A stretch of 64,000 nt of DNA. Source: Candidatus Neomicrothrix sp. UBA814 (GTDB taxonomy: Bacteria > Actinomycetota > Acidimicrobiia > Acidimicrobiales > Poriferisodalaceae). Below the pieces are notes generated by a model. The model was not told where the DNA came from. It saw only the letters and a list, made by a program, of their open reading frames with translations, and searched no databases. The stretch spans positions 1 through 64,000 of the forward strand of contig DBIA01000021.1 of NCBI GenBank assembly GCA_002296525.1. The letters run 5' to 3'. A program made the translations under genes and the position numbers. Below, piece after piece: positions 18,510 through 25,520 of this stretch (position 1 is its first letter; every line of letters starts with the position of its first letter).

Positions 18510-18660
18510 CAGACTCTTTCCTGGGGAACGTTTGACTGCGTTCCAAGCTATAGCGCCAGGACCCTGTGTGATTGCTTGGAAGCAGATTTTGCTTGAGCTA
18601 CAAGCAACGCTTCTTGCTAATGAAGCTGCCCGCCAACCTGAAGCGATGCCTCTTTAATTG
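18510..18660. promoter_or_regulatory. recA-BVMO spacer with inverted repeat
   Basis: 151 bp between recA and the BVMO gene, both on the minus strand. GGAACG (18525-18530) and CGTTCC (18539-18544) form a perfect 6-bp inverted repeat 16 bp before the BVMO start, a candidate operator or leader hairpin. No intrinsic terminator with T run is seen after recA, so read-through into the BVMO is possible. Confidence 0.3.
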
Positions 18661-19716
18661 TTATTCGTCAACGACGTCAACAGATTCTTCGGCTTCCAGA
18701 TCTGTATCCGCGGCTTCAGCTTCGCTACCCAGATCACCAATTCCTAATTGAGATCTGATCCTGCCATCAATTTCAACCATGATTTCCGGATTATCGGTGA
18801 GGAACTGTTTGGCGTTTTCTCGACCTTGTCCGAGCTGCTCTCCTTCATAGGTGTACCAAGCACCGGACTTCTTGACGATTCCTTGTTCCACCCCAACATC
18901 TACGAGTGAGCCCTCACGGCTAATGCCTTTCCCGTACATAATGTCGAATTCAGCTTGCCGAAATGGAGGCGCTACTTTATTTTTCACAACTTTGATTCGG
19001 GTTCGACCACCCGTGATTTCGCCGTCAGACTTAATGGCTTCGATCCGACGAATATCTATCCGAACCGACGAATAGAACTTCAACGCTCGCCCACCTGGTG
19101 TCGTCTCCGGACTACCAAACATGACACCAATTTTCTCTCTGAGCTGGTTGATGAAGATAACAATGGTTTTAGTTTTATTTAGATTCGCGGTCAGTTTGCG
19201 TAACGCTTGCGACATGAGGCGGGCTTGCAAACCAACATGAGTGTCGCCCATCTCCCCTTCAATTTCAGCCCTTGGCGTTAGAGCAGCGACCGAGTCGATG
19301 ACCACCACATCAACTGCTCCTGAGCGGATAAGCATGTCAGTAATCTCAAGGGCTTGCTCACCAGTATCGGGCTGAGAAATAAGAAGTTCATCAACATCGA
19401 CACCAATATTTTGAGCGTACGCGGGGTCCATCGCATGTTCGGCGTCGACATAAGCGCAGATACCACCGGTACGTTGAGCTTCCGCTACGACATGCATCGC
19501 TAACGTAGATTTTCCTGATGCCTCAGGGCCATAGACCTCAACGACACGACCCCTGGGAAGCCCCCCAATGCCAAGAGCCATATCGATCGCCAAACTGCCT
19601 GTCGAGACAGCTTCAACTTTCATTTGGCCTCGTTCACCCATCTTCATGACAGCGCCCTCGCCAAATTGACGTTCAATCTGCGACAGTGCCATATCGAGTG
19701 CTTTATCTCGTTCCAC
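18661..19716 (-). CDS. recA: Recombinase RecA
   Basis: 351 aa ATP-dependent strand-exchange protein and LexA co-protease. Walker A GPEASGKST, the AYVDAEHAMDP strand, Walker B VVVIDSVAALTP, loop L2 region INQLREKIGVMFGSPETT PGG and an acidic tail (ESVDVVDE) are all intact. Start is GTG with GAGGAGG nine bases upstream; an out-of-frame ATG lies between. The transcript has a leader of roughly 125 nt with two hairpins and a promoter overlapped by SOS boxes. No recX follows; a BVMO gene does. Confidence 0.98.
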   Translation of the reverse strand: MERDKALDMALSQIERQFGEGAVMKMGERGQMKVEAVSTGSLAIDMALGIGGLPRGRVVEVYGPEASGKSTLAMHVVAEAQRTGGICAYVDAEHAMDPAYAQNIGVDVDELLISQPDTGEQALEITDMLIRSGAVDVVVIDSVAALTPRAEIEGEMGDTHVGLQARLMSQALRKLTANLNKTKTIVIFINQLREKIGVMFGSPETTPGGRALKFYSSVRIDIRRIEAIKSDGEITGGRTRIKVVKNKVAPPFRQAEFDIMYGKGISREGSLVDVGVEQGIVKKSGAWYTYEGEQLGQGRENAKQFLTDNPEIMVEIDGRIRSQLGIGDLGSEAEAADTDLEAEESVDVVDE

Positions 19717-19745
19717 GCTGCATGTCCTCCTCGGACTGGTATTTC

Positions 19746-19761
19746 GACTTCGTGCGAAGTC
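19746..19761 (-). repeat. Hairpin in recA leader next to ribosome site
   Basis: GACTTCG and CGAAGTC are 7-bp arms with a 2-nt centre, ending 11 bases before the GAGGAGG ribosome site of recA. In the mRNA it would form a stem of six pairs with a tetraloop. Confidence 0.5.
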
Positions 19762-19813
19762 AACTTTCTCAAACGGGTCAAATAGCTAAACCCGATGGTG
19801 GAAACCGTACGAA

Positions 19814-19828
19814 CGGGGTCGGACCCCG
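19814..19828 (-). repeat. GC-rich hairpin in recA leader
   Basis: CGGGGTC and GACCCCG, 7-bp arms around one base, lie in the predicted recA 5' untranslated region about 20 nt after the -10. There is no T run on either strand, so it is not a classical terminator. Confidence 0.5.
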
Positions 19829-19847
19829 AAAATGTGCGGACATAATT

Positions 19848-19876
19848 AAAGTACATACGAACACTTGTTCGGTCAA
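19848..19876 (-). promoter_or_regulatory. Predicted recA promoter (-35 TTGACC, -10 TACTTT)
   Basis: On the minus strand TTGACC (19876-19871) and TACTTT (19853-19848) are separated by 17 bp; TACTTT fits the actinobacterial TANNNT -10 rule. The spacer is filled by SOS box 1, so bound LexA would block the polymerase. Confidence 0.6.
19858..19871. promoter_or_regulatory. SOS (LexA) box 1 of recA
   Basis: CGAACACTTGTTCG is a perfect match to the Gram-positive/actinobacterial LexA consensus CGAAC-N4-GTTCG and fully palindromic in its arms. It lies between the -35 and -10 of recA. Confidence 0.93.
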
Positions 19877-19880
19877 GTAT

Positions 19881-19894
19881 CGAACAAGTGTTCT
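19881..19894. promoter_or_regulatory. SOS (LexA) box 2 of recA
   Basis: CGAACAAGTGTTCT matches the consensus except the last base. It is the mirror image of box 1: 13 bases of each form a perfect inverted repeat with a 9-nt spacer, centres 23 bp apart. It is also 50 bp before the enoyl-CoA hydratase start on the plus strand. Confidence 0.82.
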
Positions 19895-19944
19895 TAGCAG
19901 AGCGATTTTGAGCATTTTGTGCCTGAACCCGCGAGACTCTGCCG

Positions 19945-20796
19945 ATGAGCACTTACTTAGCCGACAGTGATTTTGAACTCTTACTAATCGAGCGCACCGA
20001 TGGTGTTGCGTTTGTCACCGTAAACGCTCCACCAATGAACGTTATGACTCCCCCACTTTTCAGAGAACTAGCAAAATTTGGCGCCCAAGTGGCGGAAGAC
20101 GATTCAGTTCGAGTGGTTGTGTTGCGAAGCGACGACCCAGATTTTTTCATTGCCCATTTCGATGTTTCGGCAATTCTGGAATTCCCTGTTGAAGGTCCGG
20201 CCGAAAAGCCCGAAAAACTTGAAGGATTCCACCTCATGTGCGAGACCTACCGAACTATGCCCAAGGTCACGATCGTGGAAATCGGCGGCCGAGTGGGCGG
20301 CGGCGGAAGTGAACTGTCCATGTCGTGCGACATGCGTTTCGGGGCTTTGGGGAAAACTGTCATCAACCAAATGGAGGTTCCGATCGGAATTCTTCCCGGG
20401 GGGACAGGAACACAGCGCCTACCGCGTCTAGTGGGAAGGGGTAGAGCGATGGAAATAGTTTTAGGGGGAGTTGACGTGGATGCGGAGACAGCTGCGGATT
20501 GGGGCTATCTCAACCGAGCGTTACCCCCTGAAGAATTGCGTCCTTATGTCAATGAGCTGGCCCTGCGTATCGCCGGATTTCCTCCTACTGCGGTCGCGTT
20601 AGCCAAAGAGGCTGTAAACAACGCGGATACCATGCCCCTTAACGAGGGTTTACTGGAAGAGCGTTACCTCTTTCAGCGTCTCCTCAGGACTGATGAAGCA
20701 GAACCCGCGATGCGCAGTTTCTTAGAAGTTGGCGGCCAAACTCGGGAAGCAGAGAAACGAATGGGTCGACTAGTTACTGAAGTTGACTGGTCCTAG
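19945..20796 (+). CDS. Enoyl-CoA hydratase/isomerase family protein
   Basis: 283 aa crotonase-fold enzyme of acyl-CoA metabolism. The first oxyanion-hole segment is FIAHFDVSAI, the second GGRVGGGGSELSMSCD; the GGTGTQRLPRLVG segment after it is typical. Hydration versus isomerisation versus another crotonase reaction cannot be read off. ATG start, divergent from recA, whose second SOS box lies 50 bp upstream, so its own expression could be influenced by LexA. It is convergent with the LLM oxidoreductase gene 22 bp away. Confidence 0.88.
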   Translation: MSTYLADSDFELLLIERTDGVAFVTVNAPPMNVMTPPLFRELAKFGAQVAEDDSVRVVVLRSDDPDFFIAHFDVSAILEFPVEGPAEKPEKLEGFHLMCETYRTMPKVTIVEIGGRVGGGGSELSMSCDMRFGALGKTVINQMEVPIGILPGGTGTQRLPRLVGRGRAMEIVLGGVDVDAETAADWGYLNRALPPEELRPYVNELALRIAGFPPTAVALAKEAVNNADTMPLNEGLLEERYLFQRLLRTDEAEPAMRSFLEVGGQTREAEKRMGRLVTEVDWS

Positions 20797-20818
20797 CCGC
20801 TATCTCTAATACCTGACG

Positions 20819-21724
20819 TTACGAACGAAAGGCGGGCGCGACTCGCTCGATAAAGAGATCCATCGACTCTTTCTTGCGTTCAAGCGGCCCAAAAGTGAAG
20901 TCCGGCACAATCAACTCATCCAAACCCACATCTGCGTACTCACCAACTATGTCGATGACTTCTGGTGGGGTTCCAACGATGGTGGCACGACCAAAGTCCA
21001 TATCGCGGAAGCGTTCTAGTTTCTCCTCACTGTCCGATATGAACATCAAAGCGCATGCCGATCGTTCAATTTCATCCGGGTCACGCCCGACATCGTCACA
21101 ATGAGCGTCAAGCACCTGACATAGTTCTGCGATATCAGCAGGCATTCCCCAGTAGTTCCATTCATCGGCATGGATGGCCGCCGTGCGCAAGGTGCGTTTA
21201 CGTCCACCACCACCGATCATCAGAGGGATCTTGGTTTGGATGGGTTTCGGGTCAAGCGGTGCATCGAGAATTGTGTAGTACTCGCCTTGATAATCAGTGC
21301 GCTTGTTCGAAAGCAACGAAGTAACGATCTCAACCGCCTCGTCTAGACGGTCCAGGCGGCCTTTGACAGTAGAAAACTCGAAGCCATATTTCTCATGTTC
21401 GTTTTCTTGCCAACCAGCACCAAGTCCCAGAACTAGCCGTCCGCCAGAAATGTGATCAATAGTCGCAGCGATTTTCGCCGTAAGCGCCGGATTCCTATAC
21501 GTATTCCCTGCCACCAACGGGCCTATTCTGACTCGTGGGACACTTGCAGCGATGGCGGCCAAAATCGACCAAGCTTCATGAATTGGTTGGTCAACATTTT
21601 CTTCGTTGGGCATAAAGTGATCCGCATACCAAATGCCGTCCCAGCCCGTACTTTCCGCATAACGGCAGCCCTCGAGAGTGTCCTGCCACGTTTGACCATT
21701 ACCTGTCCAGAAACTAAATCGCAT
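20819..21724 (-). CDS. LLM-class F420-dependent oxidoreductase
   Basis: 301 aa luciferase-like TIM barrel. MRFSFWTGNGQTWQD at the start, GIWYADHFMP, RVRIGPLVAGNTYRNPA and GGRLVLGLGAGW are typical of the actinobacterial F420-dependent group, and IPLMIGGGGRKRTLR contributes to cofactor binding. Substrate unknown. It is 12 bp downstream of thpR in the minus-strand run rimO-pgsA-cinA-thpR. F420 rather than FMN use is inferred from family membership. Confidence 0.85.
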   Translation of the reverse strand: MRFSFWTGNGQTWQDTLEGCRYAESTGWDGIWYADHFMPNEENVDQPIHEAWSILAAIAASVPRVRIGPLVAGNTYRNPALTAKIAATIDHISGGRLVLGLGAGWQENEHEKYGFEFSTVKGRLDRLDEAVEIVTSLLSNKRTDYQGEYYTILDAPLDPKPIQTKIPLMIGGGGRKRTLRTAAIHADEWNYWGMPADIAELCQVLDAHCDDVGRDPDEIERSACALMFISDSEEKLERFRDMDFGRATIVGTPPEVIDIVGEYADVGLDELIVPDFTFGPLERKKESMDLFIERVAPAFRS

Positions 21725-21736
21725 TCGAACAGCCTG

Positions 21737-22258
21737 TCAGATGTCGTTGCTATGCGCAGACACATCCATAGGAATTAGTGACCTTGAATCGACCACGGTA
21801 TGCGCCGCCCCTGCAGATCCAATGACGCTCTTTATCAGCATCAGCCGGTCGACCCGAAAATTTCCCTTGATCGTCGTACCTACTATTTCCGGAACAACAT
21901 CGCCCTTGGTTCGACCGAGGGTTATGTGACCCACAAAGGGTAACTCCTGTTTCGGGGCTAATCTGCCTGTCGACTTCCGAACATTGTCAGCTAATTCGGA
22001 AAGCCCCCGAACGGGCACAACGAGATTTCGATCTCCAAGCTGCGTGATGCGCGGCCCGAGAGTACCCGTCGCCTGGAAAGCTTCGATTTTCTCGAAACAA
22101 TCACGCAAATCATCTAAGTCGACTGCACCAAAAAATTGCATCGTCACATGCCATTTCTCTGGATGAACCCAATTGACGTCAGCTTGTCTACGGTCGAGCC
22201 GCAACAGTAATTCTTGAGTTTGTTCGTCCAGCGGAACTGATATGAAAGCTCTAGCCAC
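21737..22258 (-). CDS. thpR: RNA 2',3'-cyclic phosphodiesterase (ThpR)
   Basis: 173 aa 2H phosphoesterase, historically 2'-5' RNA ligase. Both HxTx motifs are present: HVTM in PEKWHVTMQFFG and HITL in VGHITLGR. It opens 2',3'-cyclic phosphate ends of RNA to 2'-phosphates. GTG start two bases after the cinA stop; same operon as cinA, pgsA and rimO. Confidence 0.92.
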   Translation of the reverse strand: MARAFISVPLDEQTQELLLRLDRRQADVNWVHPEKWHVTMQFFGAVDLDDLRDCFEKIEAFQATGTLGPRITQLGDRNLVVPVRGLSELADNVRKSTGRLAPKQELPFVGHITLGRTKGDVVPEIVGTTIKGNFRVDRLMLIKSVIGSAGAAHTVVDSRSLIPMDVSAHSNDI

Positions 22259-22260
22259 GA

Positions 22261-23520
22261 CTAAGGGCGAAGCCCTTGCAGGTGAAGCCTTAGTAGATTC
22301 AGCAGTGAGATAACGCTGAACTGCCTAATTCGTTCAAGGTCACCTGGAAGCTGTACTTGTTCGACAGTCTCGAATCCCTCCATCGAAACAGCCAACCAAG
22401 CAGTACCAAATGGTCGAGACTCTGTAGCACGAGCTGGATCTTCTATCGAGGTCGTAGCGATACCAACGTCTGATAGGAGAATCCCGCGCGCGACTCGCGC
22501 CATTTGCATCGCAGCGTCATCAGGCTGCCACGACGCAGGATCACCCTTCAATAAATAGGACAATATTCCGGAGCCTCGGGCCACTACGCCCCCCGCGAAG
22601 GCCGCTGTCCCGGTTCTAGCTGTCGAAAGTCGGTGGGCAAGATAACCGCCCGTCGTCGTCTCAATAACACCGAGACTCAGTCCTTGCTGCGCGAGCTGGG
22701 AGAGAACCGTTGATTCCATATTGTCTTCGTCTACTGCGAATACCAGATCGCCCAATAGGTGACGGAGAGCCTCTTCTTCCTCACGGAGAATGTCTTCGAC
22801 TTCATTAGAAGTTTCGGCCTTCGCTGTTATCCGCACCTTTATTCCTTCGACCCCACTCGCAAGGAACGCCAACGTCGGGTTGCCTGCAGTTTCGAGCTCG
22901 GCAATTCGCGGACCCAACAATTCCGCTAGTCCCGACTCACTTTGACCCCATGTTCTCAAGACTCTGCTCTCTATGACCGAGGTGACACCTGAGCGATGTT
23001 GTAAGTCCGGCAAGATGGTCCCCAGCACCATTTCTTTCATTTCGTAGGGAACGCCGGGAACGGCGTATATAACTTTGTCGTCGCCCCCCGAAACCGCAAC
23101 GGGTACTACTAGGCCCGGAGCAGTTCCAGGCTGTTGTTCTATGGTGTGGGCTCCTTCTGGGACCATTGCCTGGCGAAGGTTGTTTTCTGGCATGTCGCGC
23201 CCTCGACTTCGAAACATGTCTCGTATTCGATCAGCGATCGCTTCATCAAATACCAGCTCAGAATTGACGACACTAGCGATGACATCCCTAGTGATGTCAT
23301 CTTGGGTTGGACCCAACCCACCACAAACAATGATTGCGTCACTCCGCTCTAAGCCCAACCGCAAAGCCTCTTCTATTCGAGACCAGTTATCGCCCACTTT
23401 GGTTTGGTGATGACTGTCGATTCCTGCCAGTGCCAATTGCTCACCCATCCAAGACGAGTTCGTATCTACGATCTGGCCCAGCAACAACTCTGTACCTACG
23501 GCGATAATTTCACAATTCAT
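22261..23520 (-). CDS. cinA: CinA-family protein with degenerate deamidase domain
   Basis: 419 aa. The N-terminal MoaB/COG1058 pyrophosphatase-type domain is normal: GTELLLGQIVDTNS, GGLGPTQDDITRD and VPGVPYEM. The C-terminal PncC (NMN deamidase) domain starts near residue 262, but the catalytic ESCTGG is ETTTGG (287-292) and the region that is usually VAYSNEAK reads VARGSGIL, so the Ser and Tyr-Ser-Asn elements are missing. It probably keeps ADP-ribose pyrophosphatase activity but has lost NMN deamidation. Gene order cinA between pgsA and recA is typical of actinobacteria. Confidence 0.92.
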   Translation of the reverse strand: MNCEIIAVGTELLLGQIVDTNSSWMGEQLALAGIDSHHQTKVGDNWSRIEEALRLGLERSDAIIVCGGLGPTQDDITRDVIASVVNSELVFDEAIADRIRDMFRSRGRDMPENNLRQAMVPEGAHTIEQQPGTAPGLVVPVAVSGGDDKVIYAVPGVPYEMKEMVLGTILPDLQHRSGVTSVIESRVLRTWGQSESGLAELLGPRIAELETAGNPTLAFLASGVEGIKVRITAKAETSNEVEDILREEEEALRHLLGDLVFAVDEDNMESTVLSQLAQQGLSLGVIETTTGGYLAHRLSTARTGTAAFAGGVVARGSGILSYLLKGDPASWQPDDAAMQMARVARGILLSDVGIATTSIEDPARATESRPFGTAWLAVSMEGFETVEQVQLPGDLERIRQFSVISLLNLLRLHLQGLRP

Positions 23521-23537
23521 TTCTTGACCCTATTGTT

Positions 23538-23589
23538 CTTCTCTAACGCAACTTATTACTGAGCATCTTGGCGGCAGCCGCTAGAGAAG
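23538..23589 (-). repeat. Long-range inverted repeat in pgsA-cinA spacer
   Basis: CTTCTCTA (23538-23545) and TAGAGAAG (23582-23589) are perfect 8-bp arms around 36 nt, filling almost the whole 69-bp spacer; the loop contains GCGGC-A-GCCGC. The mRNA between pgsA and cinA could fold into a branched structure, but there is no T run. Confidence 0.4.
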
Positions 23590-24177
23590 CTAGACGTCTT
23601 TCCCTAATTGTGCTTTAGCTATTCTTCGAGCACCGGCAAGATATGCGACTCCGGTTTGAACTGTCATGAGCACAGCTATCCATAGCGTCGCTGTGGCCAC
23701 CCAGTGCGCCGATTCCGCAATCGGCGGAATAACTCCAAACCCTATTGCCCACAGTTGCACAAAGGTCTTCCATTTAGCCATCTTGGTTGCCGGCACCGAA
23801 ATACCGCGACGGCCGACTTGGGAACGGTAAGCACTAATCACCAGCTCCCTAACCGCGATTATTGCTACCGGTACCCAATGGAACTGCCCATTAGCTACTA
23901 GGGCGAACATTCCGCCCAACACCAGCACTTTGTCAGCGAGTGGATCCAAAAACGCTCCCGATCGCGTAGCTCCCTGCCGTCGCGCAAGCCAGCCATCGAC
24001 AAAGTCAGACATCCCAATTGCAAATCCAATTGCAAAGGTCAGCCACGATGACTCCTGAGTGGCTATCAGCAGCACAAACACTGGGGTGGCAAGTATGCGC
24101 GCTACCGTCACGAAGTTGGCGGGGGTCGCTAAAGCTGTTGGTCCGTAAGTAGGTGGCGGTTCTTCGTGTTTTCCCAT
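23590..24177 (-). CDS. pgsA: CDP-diacylglycerol-glycerol-3-phosphate 3-phosphatidyltransferase (PgsA)
   Basis: 195 aa integral membrane enzyme making phosphatidylglycerol phosphate. The CDP-alcohol phosphotransferase motif D-G-x2-A-R-x8-G-x3-D-x3-D is seen in DGWLARRQGATRSGAFLDPL ADK. Several hydrophobic helices (VFVLLIATQ, WLTFAIGFAIGM, VPVAIIAVREL, ATLWIAVLM) fit six membrane spans. ATG overlaps the rimO stop as TAATG. Confidence 0.94.
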   Translation of the reverse strand: MGKHEEPPPTYGPTALATPANFVTVARILATPVFVLLIATQESSWLTFAIGFAIGMSDFVDGWLARRQGATRSGAFLDPLADKVLVLGGMFALVANGQFHWVPVAIIAVRELVISAYRSQVGRRGISVPATKMAKWKTFVQLWAIGFGVIPPIAESAHWVATATLWIAVLMTVQTGVAYLAGARRIAKAQLGKDV

Positions 24178-25457
24178 TACTGGGCTTCCACCTGTACAGC
24201 TTCGATATCGGGACCCTCCGACTGAACTACGAGCACATCATAGATCTCTCCGGGTGAGAGGTCGCGGGGGACACGCACCACTCCATCAATTTCGGGCGCC
24301 TCCCTGTGAGAACGACCGATACCTTCACTATCGACTAACACTTCGATTGTTTGCCCCACAATTGCATCGCGACGTGTAGCGGTTATTAGATCCTGAGTTT
24401 CACTCAATTCGGCATGGCGTTCCCGCATAAGTTCAGCCGGTATCTGATTTTCAAGAGACGTCGCGTAAGTGCCTTCTTCGGGCGAGTAAGTGAAGAAGCC
24501 ACACCAGTCAAGTTGTGCCTCTTCTAACCATTCCAACAACTCTGCTTGGTCATCTTCCGTTTCCCCGGGGTAGCCAACAATAAAATTAGATCTGAACGCC
24601 GCGTCGGGAGAAAGTTTGCGGATTCGCTCAATCCTTTCTAGGAATTTTTCTCCGTTGCCCCAACGCCTCATCCGCCTCAAGTGTCCCCGGGAAACATGCT
24701 GCAAAGACAGGTCAAAGTAAGGCACCCCGCTCGCCAAGATCGCCTCGATGAGCTCATTCGACAAATCAGATGGATACAAATACAGAAGCCGCACCCGATC
24801 GACGATCTTCGTCGCCGCTTCTACCAGCGAGACAATTGAACCGCGCTCCCCCATGTCCGAGCCGTAGCTAGCAAGATCCTGCGCTACTAGAACAGCCTCC
24901 CGAACGTCCAAGTCTTCTATTTCCTTCAATATGGACTCAGAGTCGCGACTCCGCTGTGGTCCTCGAAAGGAAGGTATGGCACAGAAGCCACATGCTCTGT
25001 CACACCCTTCGGCAATTTTCACATATGCCCACGGAAGGTCTGACGCCGGCCGTCGCAAGTTAAGCAAATCGAACTGTGGCGCCTCGACTTCTGCTATCGC
25101 AGACAAGCCTTCGGGCCGAGTTCGAAAATTTACCGGCACTCCGAAACCAGCGACTCTATCCACCTCTGGTAGGGCTTCAGCAAGCTCAACCCCATACCTC
25201 TCGGCCATGCAACCCGTAACAACGATCCGAGAATCTGCCGACCGTTCGCTATCCAAAGCCAAAATAGTGTTAATCGATTCTTCTCGCGCTTCTTCAATAA
25301 ATGCGCAGGTGTTGACCACTACTAAATCAGCTACAGACGGGTCGTCTGTGGGAGTAAGGCCCTCATCAATGAGCGATCCGGCAATCTTGTCGGAATCAAC
25401 CTGGTTTTTGGGGCACCCTAAGGTGTGAAGATGGAAGCTCTGAGCAGATGGCGTCAT
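24177..25457 (-). CDS. rimO: Ribosomal protein uS12 methylthiotransferase (RimO)
   Basis: Radical-SAM enzyme adding a methylthio group to the conserved Asp of S12. N-terminal HTLGCPKNQVDS, VVNTCAFIEEA and TGCMAERYG carry the auxiliary-cluster cysteines; CDRACGFC in EGCDRACGFCAIPSFRG binds the SAM cluster; a TRAM domain ends it. The open frame runs to 25562, but that would cross the divergent copA start; ATG 25457 with AGAGGTG just upstream gives the conserved start MTPSAQSFHLHTLGCPK and 426 aa. Confidence 0.94.
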   Translation of the reverse strand: MTPSAQSFHLHTLGCPKNQVDSDKIAGSLIDEGLTPTDDPSVADLVVVNTCAFIEEAREESINTILALDSERSADSRIVVTGCMAERYGVELAEALPEVDRVAGFGVPVNFRTRPEGLSAIAEVEAPQFDLLNLRRPASDLPWAYVKIAEGCDRACGFCAIPSFRGPQRSRDSESILKEIEDLDVREAVLVAQDLASYGSDMGERGSIVSLVEAATKIVDRVRLLYLYPSDLSNELIEAILASGVPYFDLSLQHVSRGHLRRMRRWGNGEKFLERIERIRKLSPDAAFRSNFIVGYPGETEDDQAELLEWLEEAQLDWCGFFTYSPEEGTYATSLENQIPAELMRERHAELSETQDLITATRRDAIVGQTIEVLVDSEGIGRSHREAPEIDGVVRVPRDLSPGEIYDVLVVQSEGPDIEAVQVEAQ

Positions 25458-25520
25458 CACACCTCTAGGGTACGACTTAACAACAGTTAGTCGATCTGAA
25501 ATGAGGGCTAACATCAAGAT

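Noticed and set aside
18661..18700. RecX encoded after recA
   Set aside because: No frame of suitable size or sequence lies between recA and the BVMO; the spacer is only 151 bp.
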